64,000 nt of DNA from Herbaspirillum rhizosphaerae_A (GCF_046025915.1 NZ_JAQQFR010000007.1:186001-250000), one strand, 5' to 3'; positions 26,409 through 36,037 are shown, numbered from the stretch's first letter. Numbers and translations are program-made. Notes: generated by a model from the letters alone, not told the origin.

Positions 26409-27416
26409 TTATTTGAAGGGAACGCGGCCGAAAAACGGATAACTCGGATCGTTGTAACCCGGTGTCGATGAATGTCCCGGCGTCACCAGCGCGTCGATCA
26501 TCGCTTCTTCTTCCGCAGAAATTTTCAGATCAACGGCATCGTAATAATCTTCCATCTGCACCAGCGTGCGCGGACCTGCGATCACGCTGCTGATCACTGA
26601 ATTGGCCAACACCCACGCCGTCGCAAATTGCCCCAGCTTGACACCACGCGCGGTGCAGTGCTCTTGCAGACGCTCGGCGATGACCAACGACTCTTCACGG
26701 AATTCCGTTTCCATGATGCGCTTGTCGCCGCGACCGGCGCGGGTGTTTTGATCCGGCGCCTGGCCCGGCTTGTATTTGCCGGTCAGCACACCGCGTGCGA
26801 TCGGGCTGTAGGGTACGACGCCGAGACCATAGTTGTGGCAAGCCGGCAGGATTTCCACTTCCGGCATGCGGTTGAGCAAGTTGTAATAGGGTTGGCATAC
26901 CAGTGGCAGCGGCACATTGTTCTTCTCGCACAGACGGGCAATCTCGGCGATGCGCCAGCCGCGGAAGTTGGACACGCCGAAGCCGCGAATCTTGCCTGCA
27001 CGAATCAGGTCGCCCAGCGCCTGGATCGCTTCTTCCAGATTTTCTTCGTGATAGTCGCGGTGCATGTACAGCACGTCGAGGTAATCGGTGTCGAGGCGGC
27101 GCAGGATATTGTCGGTCTCGGTCGTAATCCAGTGGCGCGAATAGTGCGACTGATTCGGCGCGCTGCTCATGGGATTGCCCAGCTTGCTTGCCAATATCCA
27201 GTCACCGCGCTGCCCTTGCAATAACTTGCCGACCATCTCTTCGGACTTGCCCTTGCTGTAGACGTCGGCGGTATCGATGAAGTTGACGCCATGCTCGCGC
27301 GCCGACGCGACGATATTGCGCGCTTCGTCAATCGCGGTCTGGTCGCCGAACATCATGGAACCCAGGCACAGGGCCGAGACTTTCAGGTTGCTTTTGCCGA
27401 GGCGTCGATATTGCAT
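26409..27416 (-). CDS. Aldo/keto reductase
   Basis: A 335-residue NADPH-dependent TIM-barrel oxidoreductase. The catalytic tetrad is visible: Asp and Tyr in FIDTADVYSKGKSEE, Lys in WILASKLGNP and His in YMHRDYHEEN. The cofactor region SNFRGWRIAEIARL and the family ending GYNDPSYPFFGRVP are present. It lies 92 bases below an AraC regulator on the same strand, which probably controls it. The natural substrate is unknown. Confidence 0.92.
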   Translation of the reverse strand: MQYRRLGKSNLKVSALCLGSMMFGDQTAIDEARNIVASAREHGVNFIDTADVYSKGKSEEMVGKLLQGQRGDWILASKLGNPMSSAPNQSHYSRHWITTETDNILRRLDTDYLDVLYMHRDYHEENLEEAIQALGDLIRAGKIRGFGVSNFRGWRIAEIARLCEKNNVPLPLVCQPYYNLLNRMPEVEILPACHNYGLGVVPYSPIARGVLTGKYKPGQAPDQNTRAGRGDKRIMETEFREESLVIAERLQEHCTARGVKLGQFATAWVLANSVISSVIAGPRTLVQMEDYYDAVDLKISAEEEAMIDALVTPGHSSTPGYNDPSYPFFGRVPFK

Positions 27417-27508
27417 GGTGTTTCTCCGATAAGGATGGAATGAAGATCAAAGGAAGCGAGGAAGACGATTCTAGCGCCTTGCCCCGATTCCTGCCGGAAC
27501 GCCGAGGA

Positions 27509-28513
27509 CTAAAGAATCGGCGCCTCTTCTTCCAGCCAGCGACGCTTGTCGCGCAATGGCGGCGAACCGAACATGCGGCTGTATTCACGGCTGAACTGCG
27601 AGGGACTCTCATAGCCCACCGTTTGCGAAGCAAGCGCCACGCTGACGTCGTCGGCGAGAATCAGACGGCGCGCTTCCTGCAGGCGTAGATTCTTCTGGTA
27701 TTGCAGCGGACTCATCGCCGTCACTACCTTGAAATGGTGATGCAGCGACGACACGCTCATATGCACGTCGCGCGCGATGTCATCCACACGCAGTGGCTGG
27801 ACAAAATTCTCTTTCATCATGCGGATAGCCTTGGCGATGCGGTTCATCTGGCTGTCTTGCAACACGGTCTGGCGCAGCAACGCCCCCTGCCCGTTCATCA
27901 GCAGGCGATACAGGATTTCGCGTTTGACCATGGGCGCCAGGATAGGAATATCGCGCGGCGTATCCAGCAGGCGCAATAGCCGCAACACGGCATCCAGCAG
28001 CGTGGCGTCGAGGCGATTGACGAACAAGCCGCGCGAAGCATCCGACGAAATACCTTGCGGCAAATGCTCGTCGCCGATCAGCGAGCCGATTTCCTTGGTG
28101 TCGAGATCGATGCGCAAACCCAGATAGGGTGTCTCAGGACTGCTGATGGTCACCTTGCCCACCATCGGCAAATCCACCGACGACACCAGATAGTGCATCG
28201 GGTCATAGTCGTAAATGTCGTCGCCGACGAACAAGCGCTTGGCGCCTTGGGCGATCACTGCGAACACCGGCTTTTGCACGGCATGCTTGGGGCCTTGCGG
28301 ATTGGTAATGCGATGCAGGAAGAAGCCTTCGATACCGGTTTCCAGCGAGCCTTCCACTCCTTCCGTCAGGCGGGAGATCAGCGCAACCAACTCGCGCTGC
28401 GCCGCACGCAGCCGTTCGTCCGCTTCGCCATCCGCAGTGATGGCCGCAGATGAAGGAGGCACAGGCGCGTCGGCGTTATAGTCCAGATCGGTGGGAGCGT
28501 CGTTGAGATCCAT
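27509..28513 (-). CDS. AraC-family transcriptional regulator with AraC_N domain
   Basis: A 334-residue regulator. The central part (QGAKRLFVGDDIYDYDPMHY, VSSVDLPMVGKV) is the AraC-type N-terminal cupin-like domain of the PF06719 group. The C-terminus has two helix-turn-helix units (VDDIARDVHMSVSSLHHHFK and VALASQTVGYESPSQFSREY). It is read towards the aldo/keto reductase, its likely target. Regulators of this group often sit next to oxidoreductases. Confidence 0.92.
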   Translation of the reverse strand: MDLNDAPTDLDYNADAPVPPSSAAITADGEADERLRAAQRELVALISRLTEGVEGSLETGIEGFFLHRITNPQGPKHAVQKPVFAVIAQGAKRLFVGDDIYDYDPMHYLVSSVDLPMVGKVTISSPETPYLGLRIDLDTKEIGSLIGDEHLPQGISSDASRGLFVNRLDATLLDAVLRLLRLLDTPRDIPILAPMVKREILYRLLMNGQGALLRQTVLQDSQMNRIAKAIRMMKENFVQPLRVDDIARDVHMSVSSLHHHFKVVTAMSPLQYQKNLRLQEARRLILADDVSVALASQTVGYESPSQFSREYSRMFGSPPLRDKRRWLEEEAPIL

Positions 28514-28591
28514 GGCGGCTTCGGATGAAAGAGGGGAACGCGTTCAGCTTACTCCAGATTGCAGACTTGCCTGAATCTCCATCACTAGCAA

Positions 28592-28612
28592 CTGGAGAAA
28601 TAGGCAAATATT
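28592..28612 (+). repeat. Direct repeat copy 1 (CTGGAGAAATAGGCAAATAT)
   Basis: This copy and the one at 28886-28906 share CTGGAGAA/TTGGAGAA followed by AGGCAAATATTC, with only about two differences over 22 bases. It lies about 80 bases upstream of the AraC regulator start. It could be a binding site of that regulator. Confidence 0.45.
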
Positions 28613-28885
28613 CAGGAGAATTAGGTATCCGAGCCTGATTCACGATCCCGATTTCCAGCCAGCCTGAAGTCGAAATGCAACATGGATGGATACACCTTGC
28701 GTTTGTGTACCGCTAAAAACGACAAGCTGCAAAGCCTTTTATCTACTGGCAGGCAGCGCACATTTCCCGTCCTGCTCGTATTTCTGGAATCCGGTCATTT
28801 TTCTGAATTGCCTCAACGATCGCTGCTCTCAACACGAGCAGAATTCGATCCGGATTCATGAAAAACTGCCCAATTCCCCACCATC

Positions 28886-28906
28886 TTGGAGAATCAGGCA
28901 AATATT
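28886..28906 (+). repeat. Direct repeat copy 2 (TTGGAGAATCAGGCAAATAT)
   Basis: Second copy of the motif, in the same orientation, about 294 bases from the first. No other copy was noticed in the window by eye. Confidence 0.45.
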
Positions 28907-29284
28907 CGGCAGCTTTCAGCAAACGAAAATTGCTGCGCTGCGCGCATAATCTCTTCACGCCAAAACACATGATTCAAACTGTCTGTCGCGCCGTTTCCGG
29001 TACGACCATGCAAGACAGTGCTTCACCGGACCGCCGATGAGCGACGCGAGCATTCGCGCCACAGCCTCGGCTCTTCATTAATTTCCAGACCATAGCCCCG
29101 ATACTTTTCGCCCTTTGCGGCGGAGGGACGTACTGCTTTCTTTCAGATTGCAGCGTATCCGGCATCGATGCCACTGGCCGAACGAACAAGGACGCACATG
29201 CAAGCAATCGCCCACGCAAAAACAGCGACGCGCCTGATGCCAGGCGGGCCGCTGCATGGAAAGACGAAAACCGGAAAGAGCGCT

Positions 29285-30304
29285 TTAGAACACGCTCTCG
29301 GCGATGTTGTGCTGCTCGATCACAGCGCGAATGGTGTTGCTCTCGGGCTTGGCGGTGAAATGACATTCCTTGGCCTCGTCAGCCATGCCCATCTGGCAGC
29401 CCTTTTGCAGCGGGCAGGTGGCGAAGAGTTCGGCGACCCAGTCGACGAAGGCGCGCACCTTGGGCGACAAGTGGCGGTTGTGCAGGTAGACCACGGAAAT
29501 CGGCATGGGAACCGGCTTCCACTGCGACAGGATTTCGACCAGACGGCCGTCTTCGAGGTAAGGCTGGATCATGTACAGCGGCGCCTGCACCAGGCCGAAA
29601 CCTTGCAGCGCGCATGCCACGTAAGCATCGCCGTCATTGACCGAGAGCTTGCCGGCCATCTTCACTTCCTGAGTCGTGCCCTCGACCATGAAATCCCAGT
29701 CGATGGTGCGGCCGGTGCGACTGGAGAAGTAATGCACCGACTTGTGATTCTGCAAATCGTCGATGGTGTGCGGCATGCCGTGGCGCTCGAAGTAGGTCGG
29801 CGAACCGCAGGTCACGGCCTGGAAAGTGCCGATGCGGCGGGCCACCATGCTGGAGTCCTGCAAATCGCCGACGCGGATCACGCAGTCAACCGCCTCCTGC
29901 ACCATATCGACCGGACGGTCGCTCATGCCCATGACCAGTTCGATGTCCGGGTACTTGGTATAGAAGTCGCACAGATTGGGCAACAGCAGCAGGCGCCCGA
30001 TGGATGCCGGCACGTCGATGCGCAGGCGTCCTTGCGGGCCGCGCGTGACATTGCGGAACGATGCTTCGGTCTCGTCGACTTCGGCCAGGATGCGCACACA
30101 TCGCTCATAGTAAGCCGCGCCATCGGGCGTGAGGCTGATGCGGCGCGTGGTGCGATTGAGCAAACGCACTTGCAGCAAACTCTCCAGTCCCTGAACAATC
30201 GTCGTCACCGTCGTACGCGGCAAATTGAGGTTGTCAGCCGCACGCGTAAAGCTGTTGGCGTCGACCACGGCCGTAAAGACCTGCATTGCTTGAAATCTGT
30301 CCAT
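29285..30304 (-). CDS. LysR-type regulator, CeoR/BpeT-like
   Basis: A 339-residue LysR protein. The ATG at 30304 gives MDRFQAMQVFTAVVDANSFT, the usual LTTR start, with GGGGA just upstream; an 18-residue longer frame is not supported. The wing-helix region is FTRAADNLNLPRTTVTTIVQ. A C-terminal tail after the effector domain (from about residue 300) contains Cys residues in FATCPLQKGCQ. It is divergent from the efflux operon, as CeoR and BpeT are from llpE-ceoAB-opcM and llpE-bpeEF-oprC. It is therefore the likely activator of the pump. Confidence 0.92.
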   Translation of the reverse strand: MDRFQAMQVFTAVVDANSFTRAADNLNLPRTTVTTIVQGLESLLQVRLLNRTTRRISLTPDGAAYYERCVRILAEVDETEASFRNVTRGPQGRLRIDVPASIGRLLLLPNLCDFYTKYPDIELVMGMSDRPVDMVQEAVDCVIRVGDLQDSSMVARRIGTFQAVTCGSPTYFERHGMPHTIDDLQNHKSVHYFSSRTGRTIDWDFMVEGTTQEVKMAGKLSVNDGDAYVACALQGFGLVQAPLYMIQPYLEDGRLVEILSQWKPVPMPISVVYLHNRHLSPKVRAFVDWVAELFATCPLQKGCQMGMADEAKECHFTAKPESNTIRAVIEQHNIAESVF

Positions 30305-30348
30305 TTGATTCCCCAGAGCAACAATATTGATCTCAACAATGTCGCCAA

Positions 30349-30360
30349 ATTTGTACAAAT
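30349..30360. promoter_or_regulatory. 12-bp palindrome in the LysR/efflux divergent region
   Basis: ATTTGTACAAAT is a perfect palindrome 45 bases upstream of the LysR start. It is a candidate recognition site for the LysR protein. Confidence 0.45.
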
Positions 30361-30544
30361 CCGCGTCGGCGATTGTTTTGCAACAGCGCCAAAAACGCGT
30401 TTTTCACTGCCAATTTGCCATCTTTTGCTGCCATTGACGGGCTTTTTGAGGGCTTCGCCGGCCAATTCAAAAACAGCTGAGAACCGCAGCGGCATTGGCT
30501 CGCCCGCCATTTATCTCAAACTAATTCGATCATTTTACGCCTAT

Positions 30545-30554
30545 TGTTCGAACA
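30545..30554. promoter_or_regulatory. 10-bp palindrome overlapping the hydrolase start codon
   Basis: TGTTCGAACA is a perfect palindrome whose last base is the A of the predicted ATG at 30554. Its place over the start codon suggests either a repressor site or a wrong start choice for the hydrolase. Confidence 0.3.
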
Positions 30555-31534
30555 TGACGAACAGTGTTGTTGATTTTGCCTGCTTTATCCGTCCCCATGC
30601 TGTGGCGCACAATCCGCTTCAATCTAGCGAACCTGGCTTTTTGGCCAGCCACCACATCATGGAAGTTTTACAAGAATCGGTTGTTAAATCAGCCATCAGC
30701 AACTTCACCGTACCCGGCCCGATCGGACGCATCCCTGTGCGCCTGTATCACCCGCTGGCAAACGGCGAGCTGAAGCTGAAACTGAAAAGCAAGTCCGGCC
30801 CCCTGCTGCCACTGGTGCTGTACTTCCACGGCGGCGGTTTTGTCTCCGGCGGACTCGATGATGCAGACCTGCAAGCGCAATACATTTCACAGCATAGCCA
30901 TGCGGTAGTGCTGTCGGTTGACTACGCACTGGCGCCGGCGAAACCCTTCCCGGCCGCGCCGGAAGATGCCTACGCCGCCTGCTGCTGGGCCGTAAAAAAT
31001 GCCGCCGACCTGCACATCGACATCAGCCGCATCGCAGTCGCGGGCGATGATGCCGGCGGCAACCTGGCTGCCAGCCTGACCATGATCACGCGTGATCGCT
31101 GCGCCGCGCCGTTTGCCGCGCAAGTGCTGATCAGCCCGATGCTCGACCCCAGCATGACCTTGCTGGGCGACGCCAAACAATTGAATTCCGATATCACTGC
31201 AGAGAAATGTGCCGCCGGCTACCGCCAGTACCTGCCGCAGACCATGCAACGCCTGCACCCTTACGCCGCGCCGCTGGAAGCCAGCCGCCTGGCGGGATTG
31301 CCGCCGGCCTACATCGCCACAGCCGGATGCGACGTGCTGCATACCGAAGCGGAAAAATACGCCTCGTCGCTGATCCGCGCCGGCGTGCATACCCAGGTCG
31401 CACGCTTCGCCGGTGTCACGCACGGCGCGTTGCGCACCCACATTCCCCTGCTTAAAGAAATCGTCGAATTCCTGCGCCGCCGCTTCAGCGTGTCCGGTAC
31501 AGGCCCCACAAACCTTGCTTTCCAACCTTCTTAA
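30554..31534 (+). CDS. Alpha/beta hydrolase of the hormone-sensitive lipase type, LlpE-like, with altered nucleophile
   Basis: A 326-residue protein, first gene of the efflux operon. The oxyanion-hole motif HGGGF (LYFHGGGFVSGG), the acid region AGCDVLHTEAEKYA and a late His (GVTHGAL) are intact. The nucleophile elbow reads AVAGDDAGGNL, where HSL esterases have GDSAGG, so the serine is Asp. It is therefore probably not a normal serine esterase. The gene order matches llpE in the Burkholderia ceo and bpe operons. The frame is open upstream to 29168, but that part is antisense to the LysR gene. The start at 30554 lacks a clear ribosome site; a later ATG at 30660 is possible. Confidence 0.82.
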   Translation: MTNSVVDFACFIRPHAVAHNPLQSSEPGFLASHHIMEVLQESVVKSAISNFTVPGPIGRIPVRLYHPLANGELKLKLKSKSGPLLPLVLYFHGGGFVSGGLDDADLQAQYISQHSHAVVLSVDYALAPAKPFPAAPEDAYAACCWAVKNAADLHIDISRIAVAGDDAGGNLAASLTMITRDRCAAPFAAQVLISPMLDPSMTLLGDAKQLNSDITAEKCAAGYRQYLPQTMQRLHPYAAPLEASRLAGLPPAYIATAGCDVLHTEAEKYASSLIRAGVHTQVARFAGVTHGALRTHIPLLKEIVEFLRRRFSVSGTGPTNLAFQPS

Positions 31535-31545
31535 TGAGGTCCACC

Positions 31546-32751
31546 ATGTCTAACGATATCCAAACCCCTGCTCCAACATTCCGTAATCGCTATCTGGCCA
31601 CAGCGGCCGTACTGACTGTCATCGCCATCGCCGTTGCCGGCACCCTGTCGGCCATCGGCGTCGACTCCACCGCCGTTGCACAGCAAGCGCCGCAAGCCGC
31701 AAGCGTCGACGTCGCTGAAGTCGTCAGCAAACAGATCACCGACTGGCAGCAATACTCCGGCCGTCTCGAAGCAGTCGACCGCGTCGAGATCCGTCCGCTG
31801 GTGTCCGGCACACTGACCGCAGTGCACTTCAAGGATGGCGCGATGGTCAAGAAGGGCGATGTGCTGTTTACCATCGACCCGCGTCCTTATGCCGCTGAAG
31901 TCGCTCGCGCGCAAGCGCAACTGGCCGGCGCCGAAGCCCGTGCCGCCTACACCGCTTCGGATGTAGCGCGCGGTCAACGCCTGCTGGGTGACAACGCCAT
32001 CGCCAAGCGCGACTACGAAGAAAAGCAAAACGCTTCCCGTGAAGCCGCCGCCAACGTGCAAGCAGCGCAAGCCGCCCTGCGTTCGGCCAAGCTGAATCTG
32101 GAATACACGCAAATCACCGCACCGGTCTCGGGCCGCATGTCGCGCGCCGAAATCACCGTCGGCAATATCGTCTCGGTCGGTTCCGCGACACCGGCGCTGT
32201 CGACACTGGTGTCGATGTCGAAGATCTACGCATCGTTTGACGTCGACGAGCAAAGCTTCCTGAAGTACGTCAATCCGGCACGCGCCAAGGGCACATCGGT
32301 CGCGGTGTTCCTGGGCCTGGCCAATGAGGATGCTTACTCGCGCGAAGGCAAGGTCGGTTCGATCGACAACCGTATCGACACTTCCTCCGGCACGATCCGC
32401 GTGCGCGCTGTGTTCGACAACGCTGACGGCCAATTACTGCCAGGCCTGTATGCCCGCATCCGCCTCGGCGGCGGCGCACCGCGTGAAGCTTTGCTGATCG
32501 ATGAAAAAGCGCTCGGCACCGATCAGGACAAGCGTTTCGTACTGGTGCTCGACAAGCAAAACCACGCTACTTACCGAGAAGTCCGCGTCGGCGCAAATCA
32601 AGACGGCCTGCGTGTTATCGAAAGCGGTCTGAAGTCGGGTGAGCGCATCGTCGTCAACGGCCTGCAACGCGTCCGTCCGGGCGACGCCGTCGCACCGAAC
32701 GTGGTGCCGATGGTCAAGGTTGCCGGTGCCAAGGCAGACAAGAAAGCTTAA
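31546..32751 (+). CDS. RND efflux periplasmic adaptor (MFP), CeoA/BpeE-like
   Basis: A 401-residue membrane-fusion protein. The start at 31546 follows GAGGT by five bases. An N-terminal membrane segment (YLATAAVLTVIAIAVAGTLS) is followed by the barrel-sandwich half (VEIRPLVSGTLTAVHFKDG), a coiled-coil hairpin (ARAQAQLAGAEARAAYTASD) and the second half (ITAPVSGRMSRAEITVG). It links the inner-membrane pump and the outer-membrane channel encoded next. Confidence 0.95.
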   Translation: MSNDIQTPAPTFRNRYLATAAVLTVIAIAVAGTLSAIGVDSTAVAQQAPQAASVDVAEVVSKQITDWQQYSGRLEAVDRVEIRPLVSGTLTAVHFKDGAMVKKGDVLFTIDPRPYAAEVARAQAQLAGAEARAAYTASDVARGQRLLGDNAIAKRDYEEKQNASREAAANVQAAQAALRSAKLNLEYTQITAPVSGRMSRAEITVGNIVSVGSATPALSTLVSMSKIYASFDVDEQSFLKYVNPARAKGTSVAVFLGLANEDAYSREGKVGSIDNRIDTSSGTIRVRAVFDNADGQLLPGLYARIRLGGGAPREALLIDEKALGTDQDKRFVLVLDKQNHATYREVRVGANQDGLRVIESGLKSGERIVVNGLQRVRPGDAVAPNVVPMVKVAGAKADKKA

Positions 32752-32824
32752 GACGAGCTCATCAGAAATTTAATACAGAGCTTCAAAAGATCCGGTTCAA
32801 AAAGCTTATTAACGGGGAATTCCC

Positions 32825-35800
32825 ATGAACATTTCAAAATTCTTTATCGACCGCCCGATTTTCGCGGGCGTGCTCTCGATACTGCTGCTACTGGCCGGGG
32901 TGCTGGCCATGTTCCAGTTGCCCATTTCCGAATATCCGGAAGTGGTGCCGCCATCGGTCGTGGTGCGCGCGTCGTATCCGGGCGCCAATCCGAAGGTCAT
33001 CGCTGAAACCGTGGCTTCGCCATTGGAAGAGCAGATCAACGGCGTGGAAAACATGCTGTACATGCAGTCGCAAGCCAACAGCGACGGCAACCTGACCATC
33101 ACGGTCAACTTCCGTCTCGGCGTCGATCCCGACAAGGCGCAGCAACTGGTGCAGAACCGCGTTGCACAAGCCTTGCCGCGTCTGCCTGAAGACGTGCAGC
33201 GTCTGGGCGTGACCACAATCAAGAGCTCGCCGACGCTGACCATGGTGGTTCACTTGATCTCGCCGGATAACCGTTACGACACGACCTACCTGCGCAACTA
33301 CGCGGTGCTGAACGTGAAAGACCGTCTGGCGCGTATCCAGGGCGTGGGTGAAGTGGGCCTGTTCGGTTCGGGTAACTACTCCATGCGCGTCTGGCTCGAC
33401 CCGAACAAGGTGGCACAGCGCGGCCTGACCGCCAGCGACGTCATCAAGTCGATCCGCGAACAAAACGTGCAGGTTGCCGCTGGTGTGATCGGCGCATCGC
33501 CAAGCTCGCCTGACGTGCCGGTGCAATTGTCCGTCAATGCGCAAGGCCGTCTGAAGAGCGAAGAAGAGTTCCGCGAAATCATCCTCAAGAGCGACGCCGG
33601 TGGTGCCATCACCAAGCTCGGCGACGTTGCCCGCGTTGAGCTGGCCGCATCTGAATACGGTCTGCGCTCGCTGCTGGACAACAAGCCTGCGGTGGCGATT
33701 CCCATCTTCCAGGCGCCTGGCGCCAATGCATTGGACGTGTCGACACAAGTGCGCGCCGCGATGAAGGATTTGTCGAAAGACTTCCCGGCATCGGTCGAGT
33801 ACAAGATCGTGTATGACCCGACCCAGTTTGTGCGTGCAAGTATTGAAGCCGTCGTGCATACGCTGCTGGAAGCGATTGCGCTGGTCGTGATCGTGGTGAT
33901 CATCTTCCTGCAAACCTGGCGTGCATCGATCATTCCGCTGCTGGCCGTGCCGGTGTCGATTGTCGGTACCTTCTCGCTGATGCTGGGCTTCGGTTATTCC
34001 ATCAACGCACTGTCGCTGTTCGGCATGGTGCTCGCCATCGGGATTGTGGTCGACGATGCCATTGTGGTGGTGGAGAACGTCGAGCGGAATATCGGCGCAG
34101 GTCTGTCTCCGCGTGAAGCAACGTATCGCGCCATGCAGGAAGTGTCCGGCCCGATCATTGCGATTGCGCTGACACTGGTAGCGGTGTTCGTTCCGCTGGC
34201 CTTCATGACAGGTTTGACCGGCCAGTTCTACAAGCAGTTTGCGATGACGATTGCGATTTCGACCGTGATCTCGGCATTCAACTCGCTGACATTGTCGCCG
34301 GCACTGGCTGCGATGCTGCTCAAGGGCCACGGAGCAAAGCCGGATTGGCTGACGCGCCAGATGGATCGCTTCCTCGGTGGCTTCTTCGTCCGCTTCAACC
34401 GTTTCTTCAACCGCGCTTCCGAGAGCTACAGCAAGGGCGTGACCGGCGTTATCTCGCGCAAGGCTTCGGCGATGGGCGTGTATGTCGTGCTGCTGGCAGC
34501 GACGTTGGGTATCGCTTATATCGTACCGGGTGGTTTCGTGCCGGGTCAGGACAAGCAATATCTGGTGGCCTTCGCACAATTGCCTAACGGTGCATCGATC
34601 GACCGCAGCGAAGACGTGATGCGCAAGATGAGCGACATCATGCTGAAAGAACCTGGCGTGGACAGCGCGATTGCCTTCCCTGGTCTGTCGATCAACGGCT
34701 TCACCAACAGCTCGTCTGCCGGTATCGTCTTCGTCGGTCTGAAACCCTTCGACGAACGCAAGAGCAAGGAACTGTCAGGTACCGCCATCGCCATGTCGCT
34801 GAACAAGAAATTCGGCGGTATCAAGGAAGCCTTCACGGCCGTGTTCCCACCGCCACCGGTGATGGGTCTGGGTACGCTGGGCGGCTTCAAGATGCAGATC
34901 GAAGATCACGGTGCTGTCGGTTACGCTGAACTCGACGCCGCGGCACAAGCCTTCATGAAGGCCGCTGCCAAGGAACCTGCACTGGGCCCGATGTTCTCGA
35001 GCTATCAGATCAACGTGCCGCAACTGGACGTCGACCTCGACCGCGTGAAAGCCAAGCAGCTCGGTATTCCCGTGACCGATGTGTTCAACACCATGCAGAT
35101 CTATCTGGGTTCGCTGTACGTCAACGACTTCAACCGTTTCGGCCGCGTGTATCAAGTGCGTGCCCAGGCTGATGCACCGTTCCGCGCCAAAGCCGACGAC
35201 ATCGGCCAGCTCAAGACCCGCAATGCTGCCGGCGACATGGTGCCCTTGTCTTCGGTGGTCAAGGTCAAGCAGACCTTCGGTCCTGAAATGGTCGTGCGCT
35301 ACAACGGCTTTACCGCTGCCGACATCAACGGCGGCCCGGCTCCCGGCTACTCGTCGGATCAGGCTGAAAAAGCGGCTGAACGCGTTGCTGCAGCAACCCT
35401 GCCACGCGGTGTACGTTTCGAATGGACTGATCTAACTTATCAGAAGATCCTCGCAGGTAATGCCGGCGTGTGGGTGTTTCCGATCAGCGTGCTGCTGGTG
35501 TTCCTGGTGCTGGCTGCGTTGTATGAAAGCCTGACCCTGCCGCTGGCCGTGATCCTGATCGTGCCGATGAGTATTCTGGCGGCGCTGACCGGTGTCTGGC
35601 TGACCAAGGGTGACAACAACATCTTTACGCAAATCGGTCTGATGGTGCTGGTGGGTCTGTCGGCGAAGAACGCGATTCTGATCGTGGAATTTGCCCGCGA
35701 ACTGGAACTGCAAGGCAGCACCGTGATCCGTGCCGCGATCGACGCCAGCCGTCTGCGTCTGCGTCCGATCCTGATGACCTCGATTGCTTTCATCATGGGT

Positions 35801-36037
35801 GTGGTGCCACTGGTGACGTCGTCGGGTGCCGGCTCGGAAATGCGTCATGCGATGGGTATCGCGGTGTTCTTCGGCATGCTGGGTGTGACGCTGTTCGGTC
35901 TGTTCCTGACACCGGTGTTCTATGTGCTGCTGCGTAGCATCGGCGGCAGCAAGAAACTGCATTCTGCACACAAGCATGAAGCGCCGTTGACTGCCGGATC
36001 ACATGTCGCACCAGCCGATTCGCACGATGGTCGTTAA
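32825..36037 (+). CDS. RND multidrug efflux pump (HAE1 family), CeoB/BpeF/MexF-like
   Basis: A 1070-residue proton-driven inner-membrane transporter. It starts MNISKFFIDRPIFAGVLSIL, the standard HAE1 start. The proton-relay pair is in transmembrane helix 4 (AIGIVVDDAIVVVENVERN), and the large periplasmic loops carry YPGANPKVIAETVASPLEEQ and GVGEVGLFGSGNYSMRVWL. The gene order matches ceoB/bpeF operons, whose pumps are known to export chloramphenicol, trimethoprim and fluoroquinolones. The spectrum here is inferred. Confidence 0.97.
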   Translation: MNISKFFIDRPIFAGVLSILLLLAGVLAMFQLPISEYPEVVPPSVVVRASYPGANPKVIAETVASPLEEQINGVENMLYMQSQANSDGNLTITVNFRLGVDPDKAQQLVQNRVAQALPRLPEDVQRLGVTTIKSSPTLTMVVHLISPDNRYDTTYLRNYAVLNVKDRLARIQGVGEVGLFGSGNYSMRVWLDPNKVAQRGLTASDVIKSIREQNVQVAAGVIGASPSSPDVPVQLSVNAQGRLKSEEEFREIILKSDAGGAITKLGDVARVELAASEYGLRSLLDNKPAVAIPIFQAPGANALDVSTQVRAAMKDLSKDFPASVEYKIVYDPTQFVRASIEAVVHTLLEAIALVVIVVIIFLQTWRASIIPLLAVPVSIVGTFSLMLGFGYSINALSLFGMVLAIGIVVDDAIVVVENVERNIGAGLSPREATYRAMQEVSGPIIAIALTLVAVFVPLAFMTGLTGQFYKQFAMTIAISTVISAFNSLTLSPALAAMLLKGHGAKPDWLTRQMDRFLGGFFVRFNRFFNRASESYSKGVTGVISRKASAMGVYVVLLAATLGIAYIVPGGFVPGQDKQYLVAFAQLPNGASIDRSEDVMRKMSDIMLKEPGVDSAIAFPGLSINGFTNSSSAGIVFVGLKPFDERKSKELSGTAIAMSLNKKFGGIKEAFTAVFPPPPVMGLGTLGGFKMQIEDHGAVGYAELDAAAQAFMKAAAKEPALGPMFSSYQINVPQLDVDLDRVKAKQLGIPVTDVFNTMQIYLGSLYVNDFNRFGRVYQVRAQADAPFRAKADDIGQLKTRNAAGDMVPLSSVVKVKQTFGPEMVVRYNGFTAADINGGPAPGYSSDQAEKAAERVAAATLPRGVRFEWTDLTYQKILAGNAGVWVFPISVLLVFLVLAALYESLTLPLAVILIVPMSILAALTGVWLTKGDNNIFTQIGLMVLVGLSAKNAILIVEFARELELQGSTVIRAAIDASRLRLRPILMTSIAFIMGVVPLVTSSGAGSEMRHAMGIAVFFGMLGVTLFGLFLTPVFYVLLRSIGGSKKLHSAHKHEAPLTAGSHVAPADSHDGR

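Larger units (their letters stand above)
28514..29284. other. 770-bp intergenic region upstream of the AraC regulator
   Basis: No convincing gene. The notable content is a near-identical 20-odd-base motif present twice (28594-28612 and 28887-28906), listed as a repeat. Short open frames here have no recognisable domains or ribosome sites. Confidence 0.5.

Noticed and set aside
28974..29366. 130-codon minus-strand open frame downstream of the LysR gene
   Set aside because: Overlaps the end of the LysR gene in another frame, Arg-rich with no domain or ribosome site.
29168..30553. The N-terminal half of a 788-codon plus-strand open frame leading into the hydrolase
   Set aside because: It is antisense to the well-supported LysR gene, has no domain of its own and is His/Gln/Arg-rich as antisense frames of GC-rich genes are. 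The hydrolase similarity starts only near 30554-30660.
32888..34579. 563-codon minus-strand open frame
   Set aside because: Antisense to the RND pump gene; His/Arg/Gln-rich and without domains.
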